In this document: positions 1 to 5,947 of the stretch, in pieces
Layout of the letters: each line of letters opens with the position of its first letter
How positions within the stretch are numbered: the first letter of the stretch is position 1
DNA from: Candidatus Fischerbacteria bacterium RBG_13_37_8
GTDB taxonomy: Bacteria; Acidobacteriota; HRBIN11; MFGW01
DNA: 6,089 nt
Direction: 5' to 3'
Assembly (NCBI GenBank): GCA_001780385.1
Contig: MFGW01000136.1
Coordinates: 22,137 to 28,225, forward strand
Program-made: the position numbers and the translations under genes
The notes under the pieces: generated by a model
Told to the model about the DNA's origin: nothing
What the model saw: only the letters and a program-made list of their open reading frames with translations
Database searches by the model: none

Positions 1-1321
1 CCACGGTGCCAATAGCATCATTAGTATGGAGCGTAGAAAAAACAAGGTGTCCGGTTAATGAAGCTTCAATGGCTGTTTTTGATGTCTCAGCATCCCTTAT
101 TTCACCAATGAGTATAATATCCGGATCGTGTCGCAAAAATGCTCTTATTGCTTTATCGAAGGTAAAACCAGCAGGCGGATTGATATTGCATTGTATAATT
201 CTTCCGCCTAATGTATATTCAACCGGATTTTCTGCCGTCACTATTTTTACATCATCTGAATCAAGGCTTTTCAGAGCAGCATAAAGTGCAGTGGTTTTTC
301 CGCTTCCCGTTGGTCCAACATGCAGGATCATTCCATAAGGTGATTGTATGGCGGATGAATACAATTTCAAATTCGTTTCAGATAAACCAAGCAGTTCCAG
401 GGAAAGGATCGGACTTTTCTTGTCCAGAATTCGCATTACCATATCTTCGCCCATCGGCGTAGGAACAGTAGATACTCGCAAATCAATTTCTATTGCAGGA
501 TTATATTTTGTATAATCAATTCTGCCATCCTGTGGAACTCTTTTCTCATCAAGACGCATATCACACATAATTTTATAGCGTGCAAGAAGGGCATCCTGTG
601 CTATTTTAGGAACTCGCATCACTTCAGTAAGTTCACCATCTATTCGATATCGTATTCTTAAATGATCAATGGCTGGTTCTAAATGTACATCACTGGTACG
701 TTTTAAAAATGCTTCTTCAATTATTTTATTCGCCAGCATTATTATTGGAGCACTGTCCTCAGATGCATCCTTGCGATCAACATCTGCTACCTCCACCGCT
801 ATCTTATGAGTCCTTTCAGATAGCCCATCAGATAAACTGCTCTCCAATTCTTCCTTCGGTATTTGATAAAAGCGGCTTATTGCATCAATAAGCTGCTGCG
901 CCGTGGTCATAACCACTTTTATATTTTTCAATTTAATACTTGCATCTTTGTACACCCGAAGAACTTCTTCCAGGGCAATAAAATCCCTCGGTTCTACCAT
1001 CGCAATCGTAAGAACACCATTCTCATGCGTTAATGGCAATACTTTATATTTATTAGCATAGGCGGGCTTCATATGCTTCCAGATATCTATCGGAGGCAAT
1101 GGATATTTTGTCAAATCAACAAATTCATATCCAAGATATTCAGCTTTTAATGAATTTATCTGATCCTCTGTAAAACCCATTTCTACTAATAATTGTTCAA
1201 TCTTTTTCTTTTCTATGGCTACTCTTTTCAGTAATTCCTGTAATTTATCCTTTGTTAATAATCCTTTCTCCAACAGCAGTTCACCAAAACTTTTGCCAAG
1301 TGTTACTCTTGTTTTTAACAT
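1..1321 (-). CDS. pilB: Type IV pilus assembly / type II secretion ATPase, PilB/GspE family (partial, 3' end missing)
   Basis: This is a cytoplasmic hexameric ATPase that powers pilus extension or pseudopilus assembly at the inner membrane. The frame is open from the ATG at 1321 to the window edge (440 codons). Family proteins run to about 560-580 residues, so roughly the last quarter, including any zinc-binding CxxC arm, lies outside. Residues about 8-125 look like a GspE/MshEN N-terminal domain (LGYEFVDL near 63-70, KYKVLPL near 91-97). The ATPase core starts near 190 (APIIMLAN, then DVHLEP and RYRIDGE). Walker A is GPTGSGKTT at 336-344. The Asp box is TAENPVEY at 362-369, with Asn365 where Asp is more usual. 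Walker B is DPDIILIGEIRD at 399-410, with catalytic Glu407. The His box is TLHTND at 430-435. The start is supported by GGAGGA just upstream. Family identity is certain. PilB rather than GspE is a preference, since no pil or gsp neighbours are visible. Confidence 0.93.
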   Translation of the reverse strand, partial: MLKTRVTLGKSFGELLLEKGLLTKDKLQELLKRVAIEKKKIEQLLVEMGFTEDQINSLKAEYLGYEFVDLTKYPLPPIDIWKHMKPAYANKYKVLPLTHENGVLTIAMVEPRDFIALEEVLRVYKDASIKLKNIKVVMTTAQQLIDAISRFYQIPKEELESSLSDGLSERTHKIAVEVADVDRKDASEDSAPIIMLANKIIEEAFLKRTSDVHLEPAIDHLRIRYRIDGELTEVMRVPKIAQDALLARYKIMCDMRLDEKRVPQDGRIDYTKYNPAIEIDLRVSTVPTPMGEDMVMRILDKKSPILSLELLGLSETNLKLYSSAIQSPYGMILHVGPTGSGKTTALYAALKSLDSDDVKIVTAENPVEYTLGGRIIQCNINPPAGFTFDKAIRAFLRHDPDIILIGEIRDAETSKTAIEASLTGHLVFSTLHTNDAIGTV

Positions 1322-1324
1322 GAA

Positions 1325-1330
1325 TCCTCC
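1325..1330 (-). promoter_or_regulatory. Ribosome binding site of pilB
   Basis: Read on the minus strand, GGAGGA lies three bases before the ATG at 1321. It is a strong Shine-Dalgarno match with short spacing. It fixes the start and shows that this gene, unlike cysS, uses ordinary SD-led initiation. Confidence 0.8.
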
Positions 1331-1339
1331 AATATTAAG

Positions 1340-1363
1340 TTCAAGGTTCAAGGCTTCCTTGAA
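1340..1363 (-). repeat. Tandem heptamer with inverted copy in the pilB leader (possible hairpin)
   Basis: On the plus strand TTCAAGG occurs twice in tandem (1340-1346, 1347-1353), followed after three bases by its inverse CCTTGAA (1357-1363). In the pilB transcript the single TTCAAGG could pair with either downstream CCTTGAA, giving a 7-bp stem with a 3-nt loop or a 10-nt loop. The structure ends nine bases before the ribosome site. No U-tract follows, so it does not look like a terminator. It may be a regulatory hairpin or only the remnant of a simple repeat. Confidence 0.5.
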
Positions 1364-1452
1364 TTTACTGTTTCACATAATAAATAATTTCTAATTTTCT
1401 TTCCTGTTCTCCTCTCATAGTACTACTTTGTAAAATTGAAAACTAATCATTC

Positions 1453-1481
1453 ATTGTATCTCATTCTGCCTGCACTGTCAA
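1453..1481 (-). promoter_or_regulatory. Sigma-70-type promoter of pilB
   Basis: On the minus strand a perfect -35 box TTGACA (1481-1476) is followed by exactly 17 bases and then TACAAT (1458-1453), one mismatch from the -10 consensus. Transcription would start near 1446, giving pilB a leader of about 125 nt. An 8-bp palindrome TACATGTA (1483-1490) lies just upstream of the -35 box. The boxes are read directly from the sequence; promoter activity is inferred. Confidence 0.7.
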
Positions 1482-1491
1482 TTACATGTAG

Positions 1492-1549
1492 AAAAGGTTA
1501 AGATAAGCTTGAGGTTAAATTAACCTCTACCTTAACCTTAACCTCTTTT
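1492..1549. repeat. Large imperfect inverted repeat with perfect palindromic core and GGTTAA-type direct repeats
   Basis: The core is a perfect inverted repeat, GAGGTTAA-A-TTAACCTC (1511-1527). The outer arms extend the symmetry with interruptions: AAAAGGTTAAG at 1492-1502 faces the complementary bases at 1537-1549. The right side also contains a short direct repeat of CCTTAA (1530-1541). The element lies between the two divergent promoters and outside both predicted transcripts. It would therefore act as DNA, as an operator-like site or a dispersed repeat copy, rather than as a leader hairpin. Which of these applies cannot be told from one copy. Confidence 0.6.
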
Positions 1550-1586
1550 ATTTCTTCAATCTCTCTTTCACTTGCTGTCCATAGAA

Positions 1587-1615
1587 TTGAAAAAATACTC
1601 GTAACGTAGTATAAT
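1587..1615 (+). promoter_or_regulatory. Sigma-70-type promoter of the cysS operon
   Basis: TTGAAA (1587-1592), a 17-base spacer and a perfect TATAAT (1610-1615) form a near-consensus promoter. The expected start of transcription, about seven bases past the -10 box, is close to 1622. That is only about eight bases before the cysS ATG. The leader is too short for a ribosome site and none is visible (TTTTTCCAACC precedes the ATG). Confidence 0.7.
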
Positions 1616-1629
1616 ATATTTTTCCAACC

Positions 1630-3054
1630 ATGCTTTATCTCTTTAATACACTCACAAGACAAAAAGAAAAGTTTGTCCCTCTCTCAGAGGGAGAGGTGAA
1701 GATCTATACCTGCGGTCCCACCGTCTATGACAGGGTACATATCGGTAATTTAAGAACCTTTATGTTCGAAGATATCTTGAGACGTTACCTGCAATACAAA
1801 GGCTTTAAAGTAATCCAGACAATGAATATTACCGATATCGATGATAAAACCATTAAGGGAGCTCTTGCCTCCGGAAAAAGTTTAAAAGAATACACTCAAC
1901 ACTACACGCAACTTTTTTTCATTGATATTGATACTCTTCATATAGAACATGCGGAGTTTTATCCCCATGCTACAGATCACATTGATGAAATGATTGTGCT
2001 TATAAAAAAACTCCTTGATCATAATCTCGCTTATGAAAGTAAAGGTTCCATTTATTATCGCATCTCTGCTTTTCCTGATTATGGTAAATTATCACATCTT
2101 GAAAGTAAAGAATTAATAGATGGTTTTCGCATTGACAGTGACGAATATGAAAAGGAAAGCATGAAAGATTTCGCACTATGGAAAATTTCAAAAGAAGGAG
2201 AACCTTCCTGGGAAACAGAAATAGGAAAAGGTCGCCCCGGATGGCACATTGAATGTTCTGTCATGGCTATGAAATATCTTGGTGAAACATTCGATATTCA
2301 TGCAGGCGGCGTGGATTTAATTTTCCCTCATCATGAAAATGAAATTGCCCAAAGTGAAGGTGCTACGGGAAAACAATTCGTTCGCTATTGGCTTCATTCT
2401 GAGCATCTCATTGTCGATAGTGAAAAAATGTCGAAATCAAAAGGTAATTTTTATACTGCCACTGATATCATCGAAAAAGGCACCGATCCATTAACTTTAC
2501 GTTTTCTTCTTATGAGTGTTCACTACCGGAAACAATTGAATTTTACCTCAAGTTCATTGGTACAAGCCAGGGAAGCGGTTGAACGTTTGAAAAATTTTGC
2601 ATTACGTTTGACAACTGAACATTTTCGAGAAGGGCATTCTGCAGAAAAAATAATCTCACTATGTCAAAATGCTAAGCTTCATTTTGAGGAAGCCATGGAT
2701 GATGATCTTAATATATCATTAGCCTTAGCCAGTGTTTTTGAACTTGTTCGTCATTGCAATATAATAGCTGATGCTAATGAATTAACAAAAGGTGATGCAA
2801 CTCTTATTCTTAATTATTTAGCACAATTTGATAAAGTGTTCGGCATTATTTTTATTGAAAAACAAGAAATTCCTGAACAAGAAATTCTTGCCCTTATTGA
2901 AGAAAGAATACAGGCACGCAAAGATAAACAGTATAAAAAAGCTGATGAACTCAGAGATTATCTTCTCATGAAAGGAATTATTCTTGAAGATACTAAAACA
3001 AGCACACGATGGAAAAGAAAGCTAAATGCTGAACTTCCGAAGGAGGAACTATGA
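1630..3054 (+). CDS. cysS: Cysteine--tRNA ligase (CysRS)
   Basis: This class I aminoacyl-tRNA synthetase activates cysteine with ATP and charges tRNA-Cys in the cytoplasm. At 474 residues it is close to the E. coli enzyme (461), and the start MLYLFNTLTRQKE aligns with the usual family N-terminus, so the ATG is secure. The class I signatures are HIGN (37-40; the fourth residue is often N instead of H in CysRS) and KMSKS (266-270). The four zinc ligands that recognise the cysteine thiol fall at the E. coli numbers: Cys28 (in CGPTVYD), Cys209 (GWHIECS), His234 and Glu238 (FPHHENE). A helical DALR-like region includes MDDDLN (356-361). The C-terminal anticodon-binding part has ADELRDYL and ends near Trp461. 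The gene opens a probable operon and overlaps the next gene by four bases. It has no Shine-Dalgarno site and its promoter sits almost on the start codon. Confidence 0.98.
   Translation: MLYLFNTLTRQKEKFVPLSEGEVKIYTCGPTVYDRVHIGNLRTFMFEDILRRYLQYKGFKVIQTMNITDIDDKTIKGALASGKSLKEYTQHYTQLFFIDIDTLHIEHAEFYPHATDHIDEMIVLIKKLLDHNLAYESKGSIYYRISAFPDYGKLSHLESKELIDGFRIDSDEYEKESMKDFALWKISKEGEPSWETEIGKGRPGWHIECSVMAMKYLGETFDIHAGGVDLIFPHHENEIAQSEGATGKQFVRYWLHSEHLIVDSEKMSKSKGNFYTATDIIEKGTDPLTLRFLLMSVHYRKQLNFTSSSLVQAREAVERLKNFALRLTTEHFREGHSAEKIISLCQNAKLHFEEAMDDDLNISLALASVFELVRHCNIIADANELTKGDATLILNYLAQFDKVFGIIFIEKQEIPEQEILALIEERIQARKDKQYKKADELRDYLLMKGIILEDTKTSTRWKRKLNAELPKEEL
3040..3046 (+). promoter_or_regulatory. 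Ribosome binding site of the aminotransferase, inside the end of cysS
   Basis: AAGGAGG lies four bases before the ATG at 3051, within the last codons of cysS. With the ATGA stop-start overlap this points to translational coupling, and it sets the start of the second gene. Confidence 0.85.
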
Positions 3055-4406
3055 ATAAAATAAAGGTAAATGGAATTATTCCCGGACCACGAGCGAAAGA
3101 AATTTTAAAAAAAGATGCGATGTATTCATCACCATCCTATACCAGGGTATATCCCCTTGTTATTAAAGAAGCAAAAGGATTATGGGTTGAGGATGTTGAT
3201 GGAAATATTTTTTTAGATTTTGCTGCTGGAATAGCAGTCAACAGTACCGGTCATTGTCATCCACGTGTTGTAGAAGCTATTAAAAAACAGGCAGATTGTT
3301 TTCTTCACATGTCAGGTACTGATTTTTATTATGACTTAATGCCACAAGTAGCTGAAGAAATAATAAAAAGCATTAATTCATCACAGGACTGGAAAGTATT
3401 TTTCAGTAATTCTGGAACAGAGGCAGTAGAAGCGGCGATGAAACTTGCGCGTTTTAATACAAGAAAACAATATTTTATTGCTTTTTATGGTGCATTTCAT
3501 GGACGAACCCTGGGTTCGATGTCATTAACGGCGAGCAAAAAAAGTCAAAAAGTAGGTTTTGGCGCTCCTTTTCCAGGAGCCTTACATGTACCCTATGCAG
3601 ATTGCTATCGCTGTGTATATAATCGCAAACTGGAAGAATGCAGTTATGAATGCATTCAGTTTATTAAGGATTATGTATTTGCAAAATCACCCGGTTCAGA
3701 AAACATAGCAGCAATAGTCGTGGAACCAATACAGGGAGAAGGCGGTTACATAATTCCGCCGCGTGATTTTTTAAAGAAATTGCGTGACCTTACCCTCCAG
3801 GAAAATATGCTGTTGATCGTAGATGAAATTCAATCAGGTTTTGGCAGAACTGGAAAAATGTTCGCATTTCAACATTTTGATGTAGTACCAGACGTGATAT
3901 GCGTAGCAAAAGGCATTGCTTCCGGACTCCCACTCGGTGCTATGATAGCAAAAACAGAATACATGAATTGGAAAAGTGGCGCTCATGCGAGCACATTTGG
4001 CGCCAATCCTCTTTCTTTAGCCGCTGCCAAAGAAACGTTGGATCTGGTGAAAAATCATTATGCCAGTAATGCTGCTGAAACAGGAAAATATATGCTCGAA
4101 AAATTAAAACTACTCGAATTCCAAAGTCCCTGGGTAGGACAGGTGAGAGGACTGGGGTTGATGATCGGCATCGATTTTGTAAAAGATAAAAATACTAAAG
4201 GACCACATAGTCAATTGCGTAATGAACTTGTGGATGATATTTTCAGAAAAGGATTGCTCGTCCTTGGATGCGGTGAAAGTACCATACGCCTCTGTCCACC
4301 TCTTTGTGTAAATAAAGAAGAAGCAGATATAGCAATCAATATCCTGACTGAAACAATTATGAATATTGAAAAAAATGTCAGACCAATGGCGACTGTAACA
4401 AATTGA
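3051..4406 (+). CDS. Class-III PLP-dependent aminotransferase (acetylornithine / 4-aminobutyrate aminotransferase family)
   Basis: This is a 451-residue fold-type I PLP enzyme that moves an amino group from an amino acid or omega-amine to an oxo-acid. The class-III landmarks are SGTEAVEAA (121-129; Gly122-Thr123 bind the PLP phosphate), FYGAFHGR (145-152; the aromatic stacks on PLP), DEIQSGFGRTG from Asp258 (contacts the pyridine nitrogen; Gln261 sits at the O3' position) and AKGIASGLPLGA with Lys287 as the Schiff-base lysine. STFGANPLSLAAA follows. The N-terminus (IIPGPRAKEI) and a Cys-rich insert (Cys185, 188, 197, 201) are, as I recall, typical of the archaeal and bacterial subgroup annotated as acetylornithine, GABA or amino-acid-racemase-like transaminases. 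The substrate therefore cannot be read from sequence, and neither argD nor gabT is assigned. The gene overlaps cysS by ATGA, has a strong ribosome site and sits one base ahead of yraN. Confidence 0.93.
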   Translation: MNKIKVNGIIPGPRAKEILKKDAMYSSPSYTRVYPLVIKEAKGLWVEDVDGNIFLDFAAGIAVNSTGHCHPRVVEAIKKQADCFLHMSGTDFYYDLMPQVAEEIIKSINSSQDWKVFFSNSGTEAVEAAMKLARFNTRKQYFIAFYGAFHGRTLGSMSLTASKKSQKVGFGAPFPGALHVPYADCYRCVYNRKLEECSYECIQFIKDYVFAKSPGSENIAAIVVEPIQGEGGYIIPPRDFLKKLRDLTLQENMLLIVDEIQSGFGRTGKMFAFQHFDVVPDVICVAKGIASGLPLGAMIAKTEYMNWKSGAHASTFGANPLSLAAAKETLDLVKNHYASNAAETGKYMLEKLKLLEFQSPWVGQVRGLGLMIGIDFVKDKNTKGPHSQLRNELVDDIFRKGLLVLGCGESTIRLCPPLCVNKEEADIAINILTETIMNIEKNVRPMATVTN

Positions 4407-4407
4407 A

Positions 4408-4830
4408 ATGAATATAGTGCTGAAAGCATTGTCACGATTAAAAGAAAAAATTGTAATACCACATTCAAAAAAGATGGAATCCTCACCGAAAAAATTCGGT
4501 GATTATGGGGAAACACTCGCTGTTAATTTTCTTAAAAAACATGGCTATACCATTATTCAAAGAAATTATAAATGTATCTATGGCGAAATCGATATTATCG
4601 CAAAAGAAAACAACTGTATTGTCTTTATTGAAGTAAAAACCCGTAAAACAGGCGGAGAAATCTTGCCTGAAGATTCAATTAATTATGCTAAAGAGCGTCG
4701 TTTAACAAAAGCAGCCGAATATTATATCAATGGATTAGATTACTATGATGGTGATTTCAGGTTCGATGTTGTCAGTATTATAGTAAATAACAATAAACCT
4801 CAAATAACAATTATAACCGATGCATTTTAA
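4408..4830 (+). CDS. yraN: YraN / UPF0102 family protein, predicted nuclease fold
   Basis: This is a small cytoplasmic protein of a widespread family with a PD-(D/E)xK restriction-endonuclease-like fold and no settled role. The motifs are clear: GDYGETLAVNFLKKHGY (31-47, conserved Glu35), the family-defining GEIDIIA (59-65, Asp62), VFIEVKTRK (72-80, Glu75 and Lys77), RFDV (118-121) and a C-terminal DAF. Asp62, Glu75 and Lys77 match the fold's metal-binding and catalytic positions. At 140 residues it is longer than the usual 115-130. The start is uncertain: the ATG at 4408 is one base after the aminotransferase stop but has a poor ribosome site. An in-frame ATG at 4474 (residue 23) would give about 118 residues, nearer the family length, also without a strong ribosome site. 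It is last in the cysS operon. Gene identity is firm; only the start is open. Confidence 0.92.
   Translation: MNIVLKALSRLKEKIVIPHSKKMESSPKKFGDYGETLAVNFLKKHGYTIIQRNYKCIYGEIDIIAKENNCIVFIEVKTRKTGGEILPEDSINYAKERRLTKAAEYYINGLDYYDGDFRFDVVSIIVNNNKPQITIITDAF
4483..4502 (+). other. Perfect 8-bp stem with AAAA loop inside yraN
   Basis: TCACCGAA, AAAA and TTCGGTGA form a perfect stem-loop seven bases after the alternative yraN ATG at 4474. The sequence also encodes SPKKFGD, leading into the conserved GDYGE motif. If the later start is used, the hairpin lies in the ribosome footprint and could limit translation. A chance palindrome in coding sequence is equally possible. Confidence 0.4.
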
Positions 4831-4840
4831 AAAAAGTGTA

Positions 4841-4864
4841 GGGGCGGACACATGTGTCCACCTT
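4841..4864. repeat. Intergenic palindrome (GGACACATGTGTCC core)
   Basis: The core at 4846-4859 is a perfect 14-bp palindrome. Beyond a single mismatch the symmetry continues with GG at 4843-4844 facing CC at 4861-4862, then two G:U-type pairs. It lies just after the yraN stop and about 80 bases before galT. No T-run follows it on the plus strand, so it is not a standard terminator for the cysS operon. On the minus strand a T-run follows, but no gene there would need it. It resembles, from memory, the GTAGGGGCG-type palindromic repeats scattered between genes in many environmental bacteria. Confidence 0.55.
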
Positions 4865-4887
4865 CAAAAACACAAAGGCATAAAGTT

Positions 4888-4916
4888 TTGCTAAATTCTG
4901 AAAAGTTTTTTATCAT
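4888..4916 (+). promoter_or_regulatory. Probable promoter of the galT-like gene
   Basis: TTGCTA (4888-4893), 17 bases and TATCAT (4911-4916) match the sigma-70 boxes at four and five of six positions. Transcription would start near 4923, leaving a leader of about 22 nt that still includes the ribosome site. The 115-base gap after yraN supports a separate promoter. Read-through from the cysS operon cannot be excluded. Confidence 0.45.
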
Positions 4917-4934
4917 ATAAAACAAAAAATAAAC

Positions 4935-4941
4935 GAGGGGG
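4935..4941 (+). promoter_or_regulatory. Ribosome binding site of the galT-like gene
   Basis: GAGGGGG ends four bases before the ATG at 4946. It is an acceptable purine-rich Shine-Dalgarno site and supports this start, which also fits the conserved N-terminal motif LRKDPIIGRWVII. Confidence 0.7.
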
Positions 4942-4945
4942 CATT

Positions 4946-5947
4946 ATGCCAGAATTAAGAAAAGATCCAATAATCGGTAGATGGGTAATTATTTCCACGG
5001 AAAGAGCAAAAAGACCAGAAGCGTTCAGAAAATATCCGAATGTCAAAAAAGGTGGATTCTGTCCATTTTGCGAAGGTAATGAAAGTCATACACCTTCTGA
5101 AATACTTGCCTACCGGCCAAATAGCAGTGCACGAAACGGTACAGGCTGGACATTAAGAGTAGTGTCAAATAAATATCCAGCTCTAATGATTGAAGGAGAC
5201 CTTGGCAGAGTCGGTATGGGTATCTATGACCATATGAATGGCGTGGGAGCTCATGAAGTAATCATAGAATCCCCACGACATGAAGATACACTTTCTCAAA
5301 TGAGCACAAACCAGATTAACGATATTTTTTGGGCTTTTCGCGATAGAATCCTTGACCTGCAAAATGATAAAAGATTCCGCTATATCCTTATTTTTAAAAA
5401 TGAAGGAGAACCTGCCGGTGCTTCCCTGGAACATACCCATTCTCAATTAATTGCACTCCCCATTATTCCAAAACGTATGATAGAAGAACTCGATGGCTCA
5501 CAAAGCTATTTTAATTATAAAGAACGATGTATTTTCTGCGATATTATACGCCAGGATATCAGCGATGGAGATAGAATAATCGACGAAAATGAAGAATTTA
5601 TTTCCCTCATTCCTTTTGCTCCCCGTTTTCCTTTCGAAACTTGGATCCTCCCGAAAAGACATAATTCACGATTTGAATCAGCTCAAAAAAATGAACTGGA
5701 ATCCCTCTCTAAAATTTTGAAACGTATTCTAATGAAAATCGATAAAGTGCTTGAATATCCTCCCTATAATCTTGTTCTCCATTCTTCTCCCTTTTCTATT
5801 CCCTCTGATGATTATTATCACTGGCATATCGAACTTATGCCTAAATTAACACATGTGGCTGGTTTTGAATGGGGCACCGGCTTTTATATTAATCCTACTC
5901 CCCCGGAAGAAGCCGCCGAATTCCTTCGCTCCGCATCCATTACGTAA
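4946..5947 (+). CDS. galT: GalT-family nucleotidyltransferase (galactose-1-phosphate uridylyltransferase or ADP-glucose phosphorylase type)
   Basis: This 333-residue HIT-superfamily enzyme transfers a nucleotidyl group through a histidine intermediate. In the Leloir pathway the reaction exchanges UMP between UDP-glucose and galactose-1-phosphate. The N-terminus LRKDPIIGRWVII is typical. The active site is AGASLEHTHSQL, with the HxHxQ motif at 163-167 and His165 as nucleophile. Zinc site 1 would be Cys39, Cys42 (CPFC), His112 (SPRH) and His163. A second CxxC (Cys195, Cys198) with His239 and His294 suggests a second zinc site, unlike the iron site of E. coli GalT. FPFETWILPK (228-237) and the C-terminal AGFEWGTGFYINPTPPEEAA are family landmarks. 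From memory, the second site and this C-terminus resemble the Arabidopsis ADP-glucose phosphorylase and also archaeal or thermophile GalTs, so substrate and gene symbol are provisional. The protein ends normally just before a repeat array. No galK or galE is in view. Confidence 0.88.
   Translation: MPELRKDPIIGRWVIISTERAKRPEAFRKYPNVKKGGFCPFCEGNESHTPSEILAYRPNSSARNGTGWTLRVVSNKYPALMIEGDLGRVGMGIYDHMNGVGAHEVIIESPRHEDTLSQMSTNQINDIFWAFRDRILDLQNDKRFRYILIFKNEGEPAGASLEHTHSQLIALPIIPKRMIEELDGSQSYFNYKERCIFCDIIRQDISDGDRIIDENEEFISLIPFAPRFPFETWILPKRHNSRFESAQKNELESLSKILKRILMKIDKVLEYPPYNLVLHSSPFSIPSDDYYHWHIELMPKLTHVAGFEWGTGFYINPTPPEEAAEFLRSASIT

Larger units (their letters stand above)
1322..1629. other. Divergent intergenic region between pilB and cysS
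   Basis: These 308 bases carry no convincing gene. In order they hold the pilB ribosome site (1325-1330), a repeat and hairpin in the pilB leader (1340-1363), the pilB promoter (1453-1481), a large imperfect inverted repeat (1492-1549) and the cysS promoter (1587-1615). A 17-codon reading frame on the minus strand (1418 to 1365, MRGEQERKLEIIYYVKQ) lies in the pilB leader. It has no clear ribosome site, so it is not called as a gene. Nothing resembles a T-box or another known riboswitch. Confidence 0.75.

Noticed and set aside
6..891. Plus-strand reading frames of 60-92 codons at 6-284, 211-462 and 709-891
   Set aside because: They lie opposite the strongly supported PilB frame, show no domain and have no promoter or ribosome site.
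1322..1629. T-box or other riboswitch controlling cysS
   Set aside because: The likely transcription start is about eight bases from the start codon. No specifier stem, T-box sequence or attenuator is seen.
1676..1692. Hairpin TCCCTCT-CTC-AGAGGGA near the cysS start, possible dispersed repeat
   Set aside because: It encodes residues VPLSEG in a place where the CysRS family normally aligns, with no insertion. Chance complementarity is the simplest explanation.
2000..2264. Minus-strand frames inside cysS, and similar ones at 4211-4516 and 5183-5446
   Set aside because: They are shadows of conserved coding sequence, with no recognisable product and no initiation signals.
3504..3518. Palindrome CGAACCC-T-GGGTTCG in the aminotransferase
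   Set aside because: It is inside the conserved FHGRTLGSM coding motif and has no regulatory context.
4831..4870. Rho-independent terminator after yraN
   Set aside because: The palindrome is followed on the plus strand by CTTCAAAAA, not a T-tract. A T-run exists only in the minus direction, where no gene ends.
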